64,000 bases of DNA, taken from positions 124,001 to 188,000 of the forward strand of contig JACJNY010000063.1 of the NCBI GenBank assembly GCA_014695295.1, given 5' to 3'. The notes under the pieces were generated by a model. It was given only the letters and a program-made list of their open reading frames with translations, was not told the DNA's origin and searched no databases. The stretch comes from Microcoleus sp. FACHB-61 (lineage in GTDB: Bacteria > Cyanobacteriota > Cyanobacteriia > Cyanobacteriales > Microcoleaceae). Position 1 is the stretch's first letter. Each line of letters opens with the position of its first letter. This document shows positions 1 to 9,344 of the stretch, piece by piece. The translations under genes and the position numbers were made by a program.

Positions 1-3000
1 GCATACAAAATACTAGCAGAAGGCTATTTTGCTCAGGGTAAATTGGAACAGGCGATCGCAGCTTGCAAGAAGGCGCTGCAAATTAAGCCGGAAGCGCCAC
101 TTTACAAAATGCTGGGCAACGCCCTGCAAGCGGGCGGAAAAATTGATGAAGCTAAAAGTTGCTATGTCAAAGCAATAGAAATTAACCCAAATTTTGCCGA
201 AGCTTACGCTAATTACGGCAGCATTTGCGCGCAGCAGGAACAGTGGCAGCAAGCGGTTTCAGCTTACGAAAAGGCGATCGCCCTGAAACCGGATTTTGCA
301 GGTGCTTTCCGCAATTTTGCGAAACTGTTGACGCAGTTAGGCAAGTCGGAGGAGGCGACTGAGGCTTGGTATCGAGCATTTGCGATCGACCCGAAATCCG
401 GCACCGCCGAGGAACACGAAAATTTAGCCAAAACTTTGATCGAGCAAGGTAAGGTAGATAAGGGAATTGAGTGTTACCGGCGCGCGGTTGAGTTGAACCC
501 AAATGCTGGCGCAACTTATCACGAATTGGGCGAAATTCTCAGAAATCAAGAACAGTGGGAAGCGGCGGTAGATGCTTACAGCAACGCTATTAGAAATAAT
601 CCTGAACTTTCTTGGTCGCACAACAATTTAGCTGAGTCGCTGGTTAAGTTGGAACGCTGGGAGGAAGCTGTAAATGCTTACCGCAAGGCGATCGAATTAA
701 ATCCAGATTTTAGCTGGTCTCACAACAATTTAGCAGACGTGCTGCTGAAGCTGGAACGGTGGGAAGAAGCTGTAGAGGCTTACCGGAAAGCAACAGAGTT
801 AAATCCTGATTTCAGTTGGTCGCACAATTATTTAGCAGACGCGCTGATTAAACTGGGAAGGTGGGATGAGGCAATTTCGGCTTACCAAAGGTCGATCGAA
901 CTCAATCCTGACCATTTTTGGGCGCACAACAATTTAGCAGAAGCGCTGGTGAATTTGGAACGTTGGGATGAGGCGGTTGTTGCGTACCGGCGTGCTAACG
1001 AAGTTAATCCGAATTTCTTCTGGTCGCAGAGCAAATTAGGCGACGTGCTGCTAGAAATGGAAAGGTGGGAGGAAGCGATCGATGTTTACCGACGCGCGGC
1101 CGAGTTAAATCCTGATTTTCCGTGGACTTATTACAACATGGGAACGGCTTTTGAGAAGCTGGAACGGTGGGATGAGTCGATCGCCGCTTACCGCCGCGCT
1201 GCGGAAATTCAGGCTGATTTGCCGTGGCTTTCGCAAAAGTTGGCTGATGCTGTGAGGATGCGATCGCAGTGGGATTTGAAGGAAGCGATGCGTTTGTACC
1301 GGCGGGCGATTCAGGAGAATCCTGATGACGTGCAGTTGTATCACAAGGCGCTGGAGATTGCGCCGAATGATGCTGACCTTTATGTTGGGTTGGCGGATGC
1401 TTTGGTGCGGAAGAATTGGCCGGATGGGGCGATCGTCTTTTATCAGATGGCGTTGCAGATTCGACCTGATGACAAGGCAATTTCTGGGCTGTTAGAAGAG
1501 GTATTAAAAAAAAAGGGAATAACTAAAGCGCCGGAAAAGATCGATAGAACTCCTGGGGATGCTGTGGATTACCACAAATTAGGCGAAAGTCTTCAGGGAG
1601 AAGGTAAAATAGATGAGGCTATTGTCGCATACAAAAAAGCAATAGAAGTTAACCCGAATTACTTTGGAACTCACCACAATTTAGGAGACCTTTATCAGCA
1701 AAAGTACAAGTTGGATGAAGCGGCAACTTCTTACCAGATGGCCATTGAACAGAATCCCGGCTTTGCCTGGTCATACCACAACTTAGGGGATACTCTGTTG
1801 CGACAAGAAAAATTTGAAGAAGCCGCTACCGCATATCGCAAAGCCCTTGAAATCGAGCCAAACTTTGCGTGGGCTAACTACAATTTGGGGCGAGTATTAA
1901 ACCAACAGAATAAGCTCTATGAAGCGCTAGGTTACTACCAGAGAGCGAATGAACTCAATCCTGAATTATTTCCTCTAGACTTGGAGATTTTGCGGGAAGG
2001 GCTATTGCAAAGCCAAGATGCTTATAGCAGGTGGCGGGCTCAGAATTGTCCCAGAGAAGCCGACTTGCGGCAGATGGCTGAAACAGTAAAATTGTTGAAT
2101 TACAAGCCTCTGATCAGCGTGATTGTACCAGTGTACAACACGCCGGAAAATTTTCTGAGGGAGGCGATAGAGTCAGTTCGCAATCAAGTCTATACTTACT
2201 GGGAATTGTGCATCGCTGACGATGCTTCAACTGATCCTCACGTCAAGAAAATTTTGACAGAGTATGCAGATAAAGATGCTCGAATCAAAGTTGTTTATAG
2301 AACCAAAAATGGTCACATTTCCCGCGCATCTAATTCAGCATTGGAGGTGGCAGAAGGGGAGTTTGTTTCGCTGCTAGATCATGACGACTTGCTGACACCA
2401 GATGCACTGTATGAAGTGGCGTTGATGTTGAACAGCCATCCAGAAGCGGACATGATCTATTCCGATGAAGATAAGCTGACTGCTGATGAGAAGCTCATGG
2501 GGCCGTATTTCAAGCCTGATTGGTGTCCCGACTCGTTCCTGTCTCGGATGTACACTTGCCATTTGGGGACTTACAGGCGATCTATTATAAACGAAATTGA
2601 AGGTTTTAGAGCGGGTTTTGAAGGTGCTCAGGATTATGATTTGGTTTTGAGGTTTACAGAAAAAACTAACAAAATTTATCACATTCCCAAAGTTCTCTAT
2701 CACTGGCGAATGCACTCGGGTTCGACTGCTAGCAGTTCGGAGGCAAAGCCTTATGCTTATCAAGCCTCAATGAAAACTCTGCAAGAAGCTATTGAAAGGA
2801 GGGGCGAACCGGGCAAGGTGGAGGGAGTGCCGGACTATTTAGGACACTACATCGTCCGCTACAAAATCGCTGACTACAAGCTGGTAAGCATCATTATTCC
2901 TACACGCAATCTCGGCAATGTTTTAGACAAATGCCTAGAATCTATCTTCACTAAGAGTCTGTACCCAAATTATGAAGTCATAGTTATCGACAACGGTAGC

Positions 3001-3705
3001 ACAGAGTTAGAGACGGCTCAAGTAATTGCTAAATGGACAGCGAAGGAACCCGATAGATTTACCTGTTACCCGTTCGACGTTCCCTTCAATTTTTCTAAGA
3101 TTAATAACTACGGGGTTAGCGAAGCGCAGGGAGATTATTTGTTATTTTTGAATAATGATACAGAGGTGATTACTCCCGATTGGCTCGACGCGATGGTGGA
3201 GCAAGCTCAAAGGTCTTCTATCGGCGCTGTGGGAGTTAAGTTGCTATATGCTGACAACACAATCCAACACGTTGGAGTTGTGCTTGGAGTTGGCGGCGTT
3301 GCCGGCCACATATACCTCGGTTTTCCCGCTAACTTCCCTGGATATTTCAGCAATGTGGTGGGGATGAACAATCTGTCAGCGGTGACAGGCGCGTGTTTGA
3401 TGTGCCGCCGTGAGGTATTTGAGAGTGTGGGGGGATTTGATGAGGAACTAGCAGTTGCCTATAATGATGTGGATTTATGCTTGAAAATGGTTGAGCAAGG
3501 CTATCAAAATATTTACGTGCCTCATGTTTCTCTCTACCACCACGAATCAAAAAGTCGTGGTTACGAAGATACGGCGGAAAAAAAGGCGCGGTTGCAAAAA
3601 GAGGCAGATACTCTAGGAAAAAGATGGCAAAAATTTATTGAAAACGATCCTTGTTATAGCCCGCATTTAACTAGGGATCGTCAGGATTTCAGCATTAGAG
3701 CATAA
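1..3705 (+). CDS. TPR protein fused to two family-2 glycosyltransferase domains (5' partial)
   Basis: The reading frame is open from base 1 (AYKILAEGYFAQGK precedes the first possible TTG at 43), so the start lies upstream of the window. About twelve 34-residue TPR units fill the first ~480 residues, many ending in LNPDFSWSHNNLA. After a charged linker four more TPRs follow (to ~residue 660). From ~690 comes a first GT-A/GT2 domain (PLISVIVPVYN, IADDAS, then LLDHDD as the DXD-type site), and from ~950 a second (LVSIIIPTRN, VIDNGS, FLNNDTE). Double GT2 enzymes of this type usually extend surface polysaccharides with deoxyhexoses such as rhamnose; the donor here is unknown. The TPRs probably organise a cytoplasmic glycosylation complex. 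A TPR-only gene follows 44 bases downstream on the same strand. The family is sure; the substrate is not. Confidence 0.93.
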   Translation, partial: AYKILAEGYFAQGKLEQAIAACKKALQIKPEAPLYKMLGNALQAGGKIDEAKSCYVKAIEINPNFAEAYANYGSICAQQEQWQQAVSAYEKAIALKPDFAGAFRNFAKLLTQLGKSEEATEAWYRAFAIDPKSGTAEEHENLAKTLIEQGKVDKGIECYRRAVELNPNAGATYHELGEILRNQEQWEAAVDAYSNAIRNNPELSWSHNNLAESLVKLERWEEAVNAYRKAIELNPDFSWSHNNLADVLLKLERWEEAVEAYRKATELNPDFSWSHNYLADALIKLGRWDEAISAYQRSIELNPDHFWAHNNLAEALVNLERWDEAVVAYRRANEVNPNFFWSQSKLGDVLLEMERWEEAIDVYRRAAELNPDFPWTYYNMGTAFEKLERWDESIAAYRRAAEIQADLPWLSQKLADAVRMRSQWDLKEAMRLYRRAIQENPDDVQLYHKALEIAPNDADLYVGLADALVRKNWPDGAIVFYQMALQIRPDDKAISGLLEEVLKKKGITKAPEKIDRTPGDAVDYHKLGESLQGEGKIDEAIVAYKKAIEVNPNYFGTHHNLGDLYQQKYKLDEAATSYQMAIEQNPGFAWSYHNLGDTLLRQEKFEEAATAYRKALEIEPNFAWANYNLGRVLNQQNKLYEALGYYQRANELNPELFPLDLEILREGLLQSQDAYSRWRAQNCPREADLRQMAETVKLLNYKPLISVIVPVYNTPENFLREAIESVRNQVYTYWELCIADDASTDPHVKKILTEYADKDARIKVVYRTKNGHISRASNSALEVAEGEFVSLLDHDDLLTPDALYEVALMLNSHPEADMIYSDEDKLTADEKLMGPYFKPDWCPDSFLSRMYTCHLGTYRRSIINEIEGFRAGFEGAQDYDLVLRFTEKTNKIYHIPKVLYHWRMHSGSTASSSEAKPYAYQASMKTLQEAIERRGEPGKVEGVPDYLGHYIVRYKIADYKLVSIIIPTRNLGNVLDKCLESIFTKSLYPNYEVIVIDNGSTELETAQVIAKWTAKEPDRFTCYPFDVPFNFSKINNYGVSEAQGDYLLFLNNDTEVITPDWLDAMVEQAQRSSIGAVGVKLLYADNTIQHVGVVLGVGGVAGHIYLGFPANFPGYFSNVVGMNNLSAVTGACLMCRREVFESVGGFDEELAVAYNDVDLCLKMVEQGYQNIYVPHVSLYHHESKSRGYEDTAEKKARLQKEADTLGKRWQKFIENDPCYSPHLTRDRQDFSIRA

Positions 3706-3749
3706 GACCAGGCAGACCAAAAAGTCAAGTAAACAATAACTTGGTAAAC

Positions 3750-5639
3750 ATGAATAACTCATTACAAGTGCATGAAGAGACTGCTTCTAATTATTTTCAC
3801 AGAGGCAACCTTCTGAAACAGTCTGATAAATTAGAGGAAGCCGCCGCCGCCTACCAGCGGTGTACTGAACTAAACCCAGATTTTGCATGGTATCACCACA
3901 ATTTGGGTGAAGTTTTGGCGAAATTGGGGCAGCGGGATGGGGCGGAGAAAAGTTACCGCAGAGCCTGCGAACTAAACCCGAATTCGGCTTGGTATTGGCA
4001 CAATTTAGGGGAGGTTTTGGAACAGCAGGGCAATCTTGAGGAAGCAGTGGCTGCGTACCGCAAATCTGTGGCAATATATCCGGATTTCTACGAGTTTCAC
4101 AATAGTTTGGGAAAGAGTTTGTGCTTGCAAGGCCAACTGGATGAATCTGTAAGTTGTTTGCGAAAAGCGATCGAACTTGACTCAGAATCGGCTTTGCCTT
4201 ACCAAAATTTGTGGGAGGCTCTGGCAAGATTGGGACGGGTTGATGAAGGGATTGATTGCTTGCGAAGGGCGATCGAGCTGAATCCGGGCGAGAGAGATTT
4301 GTACCTGAAGTTGGCAGAGGCTTTGCAAGGCAAGAATGAATTAGCAGAAGCGGTGGGTTATTACCGAAAGGCGATTGAGTTGAAGCCTGATTGGCATTGG
4401 CCTTACTATAAATTGGGAACGGCTTTAACGGCACAAGGTAAATGGGAGGAGGCGATCGCGGCTTACACGAAGGCGACTGAGTTGGAACCGGGTTCGGCGA
4501 TCGTGCATCATTATTTGGCGCATACCTTAGCGTTGATGCAGCGGTGGGAGGAGGCGATCGCGTCTTATCGGAAAGCGATCGCTCTTGCCCCCAACGTTGC
4601 TACCCTATACTTTCATTTAGGCGATGCCTTGGCTACACAGCAAAGGTGGCACGAAGCTGTAGCTGAGTACCGGAAGTCTGTCGAGATTGAACCAAACTCT
4701 CTTGAATCTCAAGACCATCTAGGATTTGCTCTGGCTCAACTTCAGCGCTGGGACGAAGCGATCAACTCCTATCGCAAAGCTATTGAGCTAGCCCCCGACT
4801 CGGATGTGGTTTATTATCATTTAGGAGATGCTCTACAACAGCGATCGTGTATCCCATCTCTTACACAAGAAGTTCAGTCGGATTTAGATGAGGCGATAAA
4901 GTGTTATCGCAAGGCGATCGAACTTAACCCAAGGAATGTGGAGACTTACCAAAAGATGCTGGAGATTAAGCCAGACGAGTATGAATTATACATACCATTA
5001 GGGAATATTTTGTTTGAGCAAAATCGGGTGGATGAGGCAATCGCTTGTTATCAAAAGGCAGTTGCAGTTAAATCCGATGATATTGAAATCCACCAGAAGT
5101 TAGGAGAAGCTTTTGTAAAAAACAATGCTTTAAAAGATGCGATCGCGTCGTATCGCCAGGCTGTTGAACTTAACCCAGAGGATGCTCAAATTCACCACAA
5201 GTTAGGGGAAGCTCTGCAAAAACAAGGTAATCTAGATCAGGCTATTGTCGCTTACCAAAGAGCTATCAATATTGAGCCAAACTACTTTGGCTCTCACCAT
5301 AATTTAGGGGATGTCTTTCAAGAAAAAACTTTTTTTGAGGAAGCTATCACGGCCTACAATCAAGCTATTGAGCTGAACCCAAACTTTGTATGGTCTCACC
5401 ACAACTTAGGGGATGCCTTGGCCGCCAAGGGAAATCTTGAAGAAGCTATTAGTTCATACCGCCAAGCTATTGAGGTTGATGCTAATTTTGCTTGGTCTCA
5501 CCACAATTTAGCCAAAGTTTTAGCCAAACAAGCTCGCAATCGTGAAGCTGTTGCTTCTTGCTTGAAGGCTATAGAACTCGATCCTAGTTTTTTTACCCAG
5601 TATTACCAAAAATTAGAAAAGGCTCTACTGGGTGACTAA
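3750..5639 (+). CDS. TPR-repeat protein
   Basis: This 629-residue protein is made almost entirely of TPR units (consensus like W..HHNLGDAL...G...EAI..YR.AIELNP), with no catalytic domain that I can see. I chose the ATG at 3750 (MNNSLQVHEE) over an in-frame TTG nine bases earlier. Its repeats match those of the glycosyltransferase gene 44 bases upstream, so the two are probably co-transcribed and arose by exchange of TPR blocks. It is likely a cytoplasmic scaffold for glycan assembly or protein glycosylation; this is inferred from context only. It ends 25 bases from the end of the convergent coiled-coil methyltransferase gene. Confidence 0.88.
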   Translation: MNNSLQVHEETASNYFHRGNLLKQSDKLEEAAAAYQRCTELNPDFAWYHHNLGEVLAKLGQRDGAEKSYRRACELNPNSAWYWHNLGEVLEQQGNLEEAVAAYRKSVAIYPDFYEFHNSLGKSLCLQGQLDESVSCLRKAIELDSESALPYQNLWEALARLGRVDEGIDCLRRAIELNPGERDLYLKLAEALQGKNELAEAVGYYRKAIELKPDWHWPYYKLGTALTAQGKWEEAIAAYTKATELEPGSAIVHHYLAHTLALMQRWEEAIASYRKAIALAPNVATLYFHLGDALATQQRWHEAVAEYRKSVEIEPNSLESQDHLGFALAQLQRWDEAINSYRKAIELAPDSDVVYYHLGDALQQRSCIPSLTQEVQSDLDEAIKCYRKAIELNPRNVETYQKMLEIKPDEYELYIPLGNILFEQNRVDEAIACYQKAVAVKSDDIEIHQKLGEAFVKNNALKDAIASYRQAVELNPEDAQIHHKLGEALQKQGNLDQAIVAYQRAINIEPNYFGSHHNLGDVFQEKTFFEEAITAYNQAIELNPNFVWSHHNLGDALAAKGNLEEAISSYRQAIEVDANFAWSHHNLAKVLAKQARNREAVASCLKAIELDPSFFTQYYQKLEKALLGD

Positions 5640-5664
5640 GGTGCAATTCACCTGAAGTTTTATT

Positions 5665-8010
5665 CTAGGCCTGTCCCACAAATCGACTTCTGCCTAGTAT
5701 TGGCTTAACCCCCAGGGCTCGACGCATTAATTGTTTCCACTCTTCTGAGTTAGTCAGCGAGTAGGTATCAAATTCACAACCTTTTTCTGAGGAAAACTTA
5801 GCCAAACTCTCTAACCAGTCATTAACGGTTTGGGTTCCTGAAAAAGGCGTATATTTTAAAGATTGCTGCAAGCACTCCTGCATCTTAGTCAAAGCGTTAT
5901 TGTGATAAGCGCGACACGCCTCCCACACTAAAAGTCTGTACTGCATCTGGTCTTGTCCATCTTTATCGTTGCCTAAAGCTTGCTGAAACTGGGATAGTTC
6001 AAATTCTCCTTGAGTCTGATGCAGTTGTATCTTGGACTGTTGCAATTGCTCTTGAGTTTGATGAAGTTGAGTCTGAGACTGTTGCAATTGCTCTTGAGTT
6101 TGATGAAATTGAGTCTGAAACTGTTGCAATTGCTCTTGAGTTTGATGAAGTTGAGTCTGAGACTGTTGCAATTGCTCTTGAGTTTGATGAAGTTGCATCT
6201 GAAATTGTTGCACTTTTGCCTCGATTTGATGCTGTTGCGTCTGAGATTGTTCTAATTTTTCCTGAATTTGATGCAGTTGCGTCTGCAATCGGTTCGATTC
6301 CTCTTGCTTCTGATGCAGTTGAGTCTGCGACTGTTCTAATAAAGCCTCGGTTTCATGCAGTTGTATCTGTGACTGTTCTAATAAAGCCTCGGTTTCATGC
6401 AGTTGTATCTGTGACTGTTCTAATTCTCTCAGGCTTTGGTAAACTTGAGAGTGTGATTGCGCCAATTCTTCCTGCGTCTGATCGAGTTGAGACTGCGATC
6501 TCTTTAATTCCGTTTGAGTCTGATGCAATTGAGTTTGGGAGTTTTCCAATTCCGTTTGAGTCTGATGCAGTTGAGTTTGGGAGTTTTCCAATTCCGTTTG
6601 AGTCTGATGCAGTTGAGTTTGGGAGTTTTCCAATTCCGTTTGAGTCTGATGCAGTTGAGTTTGGGAGTTTTCCAATTCCGTTTGAGTCTGATGCAGTTGA
6701 GTTTGGGAGTTTTCCAATTCCGTTTGAGTCTGATGCAGTTGAGTTTGGGAGTTTTCCAATTCCGTTTGAGTCTGATGCAGTTGAGTTTGGGAGTTTTCCA
6801 ATTCCCCCTGAGTCTGATGCAGTTGAGTTTGGGAGTTTTCCAATTCCCCCTGAGTTTGATGCAGTTGAGACTGCGATCTTTTAAATTCCACCTGAGTCTG
6901 ATGCAATTCCCCCTGAGTTTGATGTAGTTGAGATTTTGAGTTTTCTAATTCCGTTTGAGTTTGATGCAGTTGAGTTTGGGAGTTTTCTAATTCTCCCTGA
7001 ATTTGATGCAGTTGAGTTTGGGAGTGTTCCAATTCCCCCTGAGTCTGGTGCAGTTGAGACTGCGATCTTTTAAATTCCACCTGAGTCTGATGCAATTCCC
7101 CCTGAGTTTGATGCAATTCGGTCTGAGTTTGGTGCAGTCGAGATTTTGAATATGCCAATTCTCCCTGAGTTTGATGCAGTTGAGCTTGGGAGTCTTCCAA
7201 TTCCTCCTGAGTCTGATGCAATTGAGCTTGGGATTGTTCTAACTCCCCTTGAGTGGTTCGCAACCGTTTTTGTGACTGAGCTAATTCCTCTTGATTTTGC
7301 GAGTGAGAAAATCCCACTTTCCACCCATATCCGACTCTCGAAAAAAAATTGCGAATTTTCGTTGCCTCGTATCCCGAGGCATTCAATAATTCTTTAAAAT
7401 TATCGGGCTGATCCATTCCTACAGCTAAAACGCCCAGTCCGTGACCATGCACAAACTCAAAGTTATGATACTGGCACTTAAGTTCATTCCACAATTGCCA
7501 AACTCCAAACTCGCGTTCTCGAACATTAATGTCATGAAATATAATAACTCCTTTATTACTCATTTTAGGAAGCCATACTTCAAAGTCATGCTTCACAGCC
7601 TCGTAAGTGTGATAGCCATCAATATGGAGCAAATCTATTGTTCCATCCTTAAAATTTTGCAAAGCTTGGTCAAATTTAGTTTGAATTAAACAAGAAAAAC
7701 TACCATATAATGGTTCATGATGCTCTCGGAGATCTGCCAAAACTTCAGAAGCATAATAACCGGTCTGGGGATCGCCTTCCCACGAATCAATTGCATAACA
7801 AGTGGTATTTAGATTCAGTTCTAATACTGCTTGGCAAAAAGCACAATAGGAGACCCCGTAATGAGTACCAAGTTCGACAAAAATTTCTGGTTTTAGAACC
7901 TCTATCAAGAAAAAAGCAAACGGAATATGCTCAAACCACGCAGATAGCTTAAGACGACGTGGCGACATCAACAAGATAGAATCTTCCAGAATATTTATCT
8001 GTAAAGCCAT
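5665..8010 (-). CDS. SAM-dependent methyltransferase with a very long repetitive coiled coil
   Basis: This protein has 781 residues. Residues ~1-225 form a class I SAM methyltransferase of the Methyltransf_24 kind: [10 protein letters not shown] is motif I, and [18 protein letters not shown] followed by GVIIFHDI are the acidic and post motifs. Residues ~235-690 are an uninterrupted Gln/Glu/Leu/Ser-rich coiled coil built of 14-residue (two-heptad) units such as [14 protein letters not shown]. The last ~95 residues form a compact domain ([37 protein letters not shown]). Glycan-cluster neighbours suggest O-methylation of a sugar or a scaffold role. The repeat makes open reading frames on the other strand at 6010-6930; these are artefacts of the repeat. 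Coil length may vary between strains. Confidence 0.85.
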   Translation of the reverse strand: MALQINILEDSILLMSPRRLKLSAWFEHIPFAFFLIEVLKPEIFVELGTHYGVSYCAFCQAVLELNLNTTCYAIDSWEGDPQTGYYASEVLADLREHHEPLYGSFSCLIQTKFDQALQNFKDGTIDLLHIDGYHTYEAVKHDFEVWLPKMSNKGVIIFHDINVREREFGVWQLWNELKCQYHNFEFVHGHGLGVLAVGMDQPDNFKELLNASGYEATKIRNFFSRVGYGWKVGFSHSQNQEELAQSQKRLRTTQGELEQSQAQLHQTQEELEDSQAQLHQTQGELAYSKSRLHQTQTELHQTQGELHQTQVEFKRSQSQLHQTQGELEHSQTQLHQIQGELENSQTQLHQTQTELENSKSQLHQTQGELHQTQVEFKRSQSQLHQTQGELENSQTQLHQTQGELENSQTQLHQTQTELENSQTQLHQTQTELENSQTQLHQTQTELENSQTQLHQTQTELENSQTQLHQTQTELENSQTQLHQTQTELENSQTQLHQTQTELKRSQSQLDQTQEELAQSHSQVYQSLRELEQSQIQLHETEALLEQSQIQLHETEALLEQSQTQLHQKQEESNRLQTQLHQIQEKLEQSQTQQHQIEAKVQQFQMQLHQTQEQLQQSQTQLHQTQEQLQQFQTQFHQTQEQLQQSQTQLHQTQEQLQQSKIQLHQTQGEFELSQFQQALGNDKDGQDQMQYRLLVWEACRAYHNNALTKMQECLQQSLKYTPFSGTQTVNDWLESLAKFSSEKGCEFDTYSLTNSEEWKQLMRRALGVKPILGRSRFVGQA
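6508..6843. repeat. 42-bp tandem repeat, eight copies, inside the coiled-coil gene
   Basis: Copies begin at 6508, 6550, 6592, 6634, 6676, 6718, 6760 and 6802. The first seven are almost base-identical; the eighth has CCCC in place of CCGT near its start. More diverged units of the same length flank the block on both sides. Each unit encodes 14 residues, so changes in copy number stay in frame. Identity at synonymous positions means recent expansion or continuing gene conversion. Confidence 0.95.
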
Positions 8011-8477
8011 TTAGTTATATACTCCTAGCATCAATTTTGATAGATACAAAAACCATTCTAAGTAGGTAGGCGGGATTAAAACGTAATTTAGAGTTCCCAG
8101 TTGCCCTGAGACAAGCGACTGCCACAAAGCTTTTTGAGGAGTTTACCAAAATATAGGGGAAATTTTTGCCCGCTCGCCCGCAATGAACTCAAGCCGTTGC
8201 CTTCCCAAGGATATCAGACTTCAGGCCTCTGAGGATGTTCCCGCACGCACCAGGTATTATAGATGGGCGATCACCCCCAACCCGTAAGCCATCGAGCTTA
8301 ACAATAGATATTACCCCAAAAATCAACACACGAAGACGATCGCACTCAAGCGCTCCACCAACACGCGTGATCGGGTACACTAGAAAGGTCGATCGCACCC
8401 AACCCCCGTGCCCTTGACCCAAAGCCCAAATTAAACTATATCGAGATTGAGCAAATTTTTAAGGAGAGAAATTCACT
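8011..8477. other. 467-bp divergent intergenic region
   Basis: This gap separates the starts of the divergent coiled-coil methyltransferase and the small SAM methyltransferase. It has scattered HIP1-type GATCGC pieces and C-rich stretches. Open frames at 8189-8422 (minus) and 8235-8417 (plus) overlap each other, have odd composition and resemble no family I know, so I do not call them. The Shine-Dalgarno sequence AAGGAG at 8461-8466 serves the downstream gene. Confidence 0.6.
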
Positions 8478-9164
8478 ATGGATTTTCAACAAGTACGGAA
8501 AGACATTGCTTTTCAATACCTAAAAGGCGAGGGAATAGAAGTAGGGGCCCTTCATGCTCCTTTGCAAGTTCCAGACAGCGTGAAGGTTCATTACGTTGAT
8601 AGAATGTCTGTAAGCGATTTAAGGAAGCAGTACCCAGAGTTAGCGACCGTTAATCTAGTAGAAGCGGACATTGTAGATAATGGTGAAACTCTGTCATCCA
8701 TAGCTGACAACTGTTGGGATTTTGCAATCGCCAATCACATGATAGAACACTGTCAAAATCCGATCGGTGCTCTGGAAAACTTTTTGAGAGTTATTAAACC
8801 GGGAGGACTTGTGTATATGGGCGTACCAGACAAACGCTATACATTTGACATCGATCGACCCCTGACTTCCCTCGACCACCTAATTCGGGACTACAAAGAA
8901 GGGCCGGAATGGTCTAGGCTAGGTCATTACGAGGAATATGTCAGGCTAGTTGACAAAACTCCTGAAGAACAGGTGGCTGCGCGGATGCAGCTTCTACTTG
9001 ACATAGATTACAGCATTCATTTCCACGTCTGGACATCAGAGACTTTCCCTGAAATGCTCGCATACTGTCAACAAAACCTATCTTCTAGTTTTGAAATAGA
9101 ACTATTCCAAGAAAACTCTGGGGAAATGATTATGATTCTCCGAAAAACTGTTAAAGCAAAATAA
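8478..9164 (+). CDS. Class I SAM-dependent methyltransferase
   Basis: This is a 228-residue single-domain protein. Motif I takes the form GIEVGALHAPLQVP, typical of a methyltransferase subfamily found in glycan clusters, rather than the usual LDxGCG. NHMIEHCQNPIGALENFLRV followed by IKPGGLVYMGVPDKRYTFD is the type-11 core and motif IV-post region. A strong AAGGAG lies 11 bases before the ATG. It sits between the coiled-coil methyltransferase and the large fusion gene, so sugar or lipid-linked glycan methylation is the likely role. The substrate cannot be told from sequence. Confidence 0.85.
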   Translation: MDFQQVRKDIAFQYLKGEGIEVGALHAPLQVPDSVKVHYVDRMSVSDLRKQYPELATVNLVEADIVDNGETLSSIADNCWDFAIANHMIEHCQNPIGALENFLRVIKPGGLVYMGVPDKRYTFDIDRPLTSLDHLIRDYKEGPEWSRLGHYEEYVRLVDKTPEEQVAARMQLLLDIDYSIHFHVWTSETFPEMLAYCQQNLSSSFEIELFQENSGEMIMILRKTVKAK

Positions 9165-9191
9165 GAGTAATATGAACTTGTTTTGGATGAG

Positions 9192-9224
9192 CAGCAATTG
9201 TCAATAACTAATTGACAACTGCTG
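9192..9224. terminator. Hairpin between convergent genes, probable terminator
   Basis: Arms CAGCAATTGTCAAT (9192-9205) and ATTGACAACTGCTG (9211-9224) pair over 14 positions with one mismatch and a five-base loop, 28 bases after a stop codon. The following run is GTTTCAAAA, so the U-tract is weak. It may serve the upstream plus-strand gene. Confidence 0.55.
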
Positions 9225-9344
9225 TTTCAAAAGCAAGGCAATCCCAAAGCCAGGATAAAAAATACAACTTTTTACCACAATAGATCCTGACTCATCCCGA
9301 AAATAATTGCAATGGGCACTTCAATTAACTGTCAGCCTCAAATT

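Noticed and set aside
6010-6927. Three long plus-strand open frames (81, 222 and 137 codons)
   Set aside because: They are antisense to the 42-bp repeat of the coiled-coil gene; the repeat lacks stops in these frames, so their length is an artefact.
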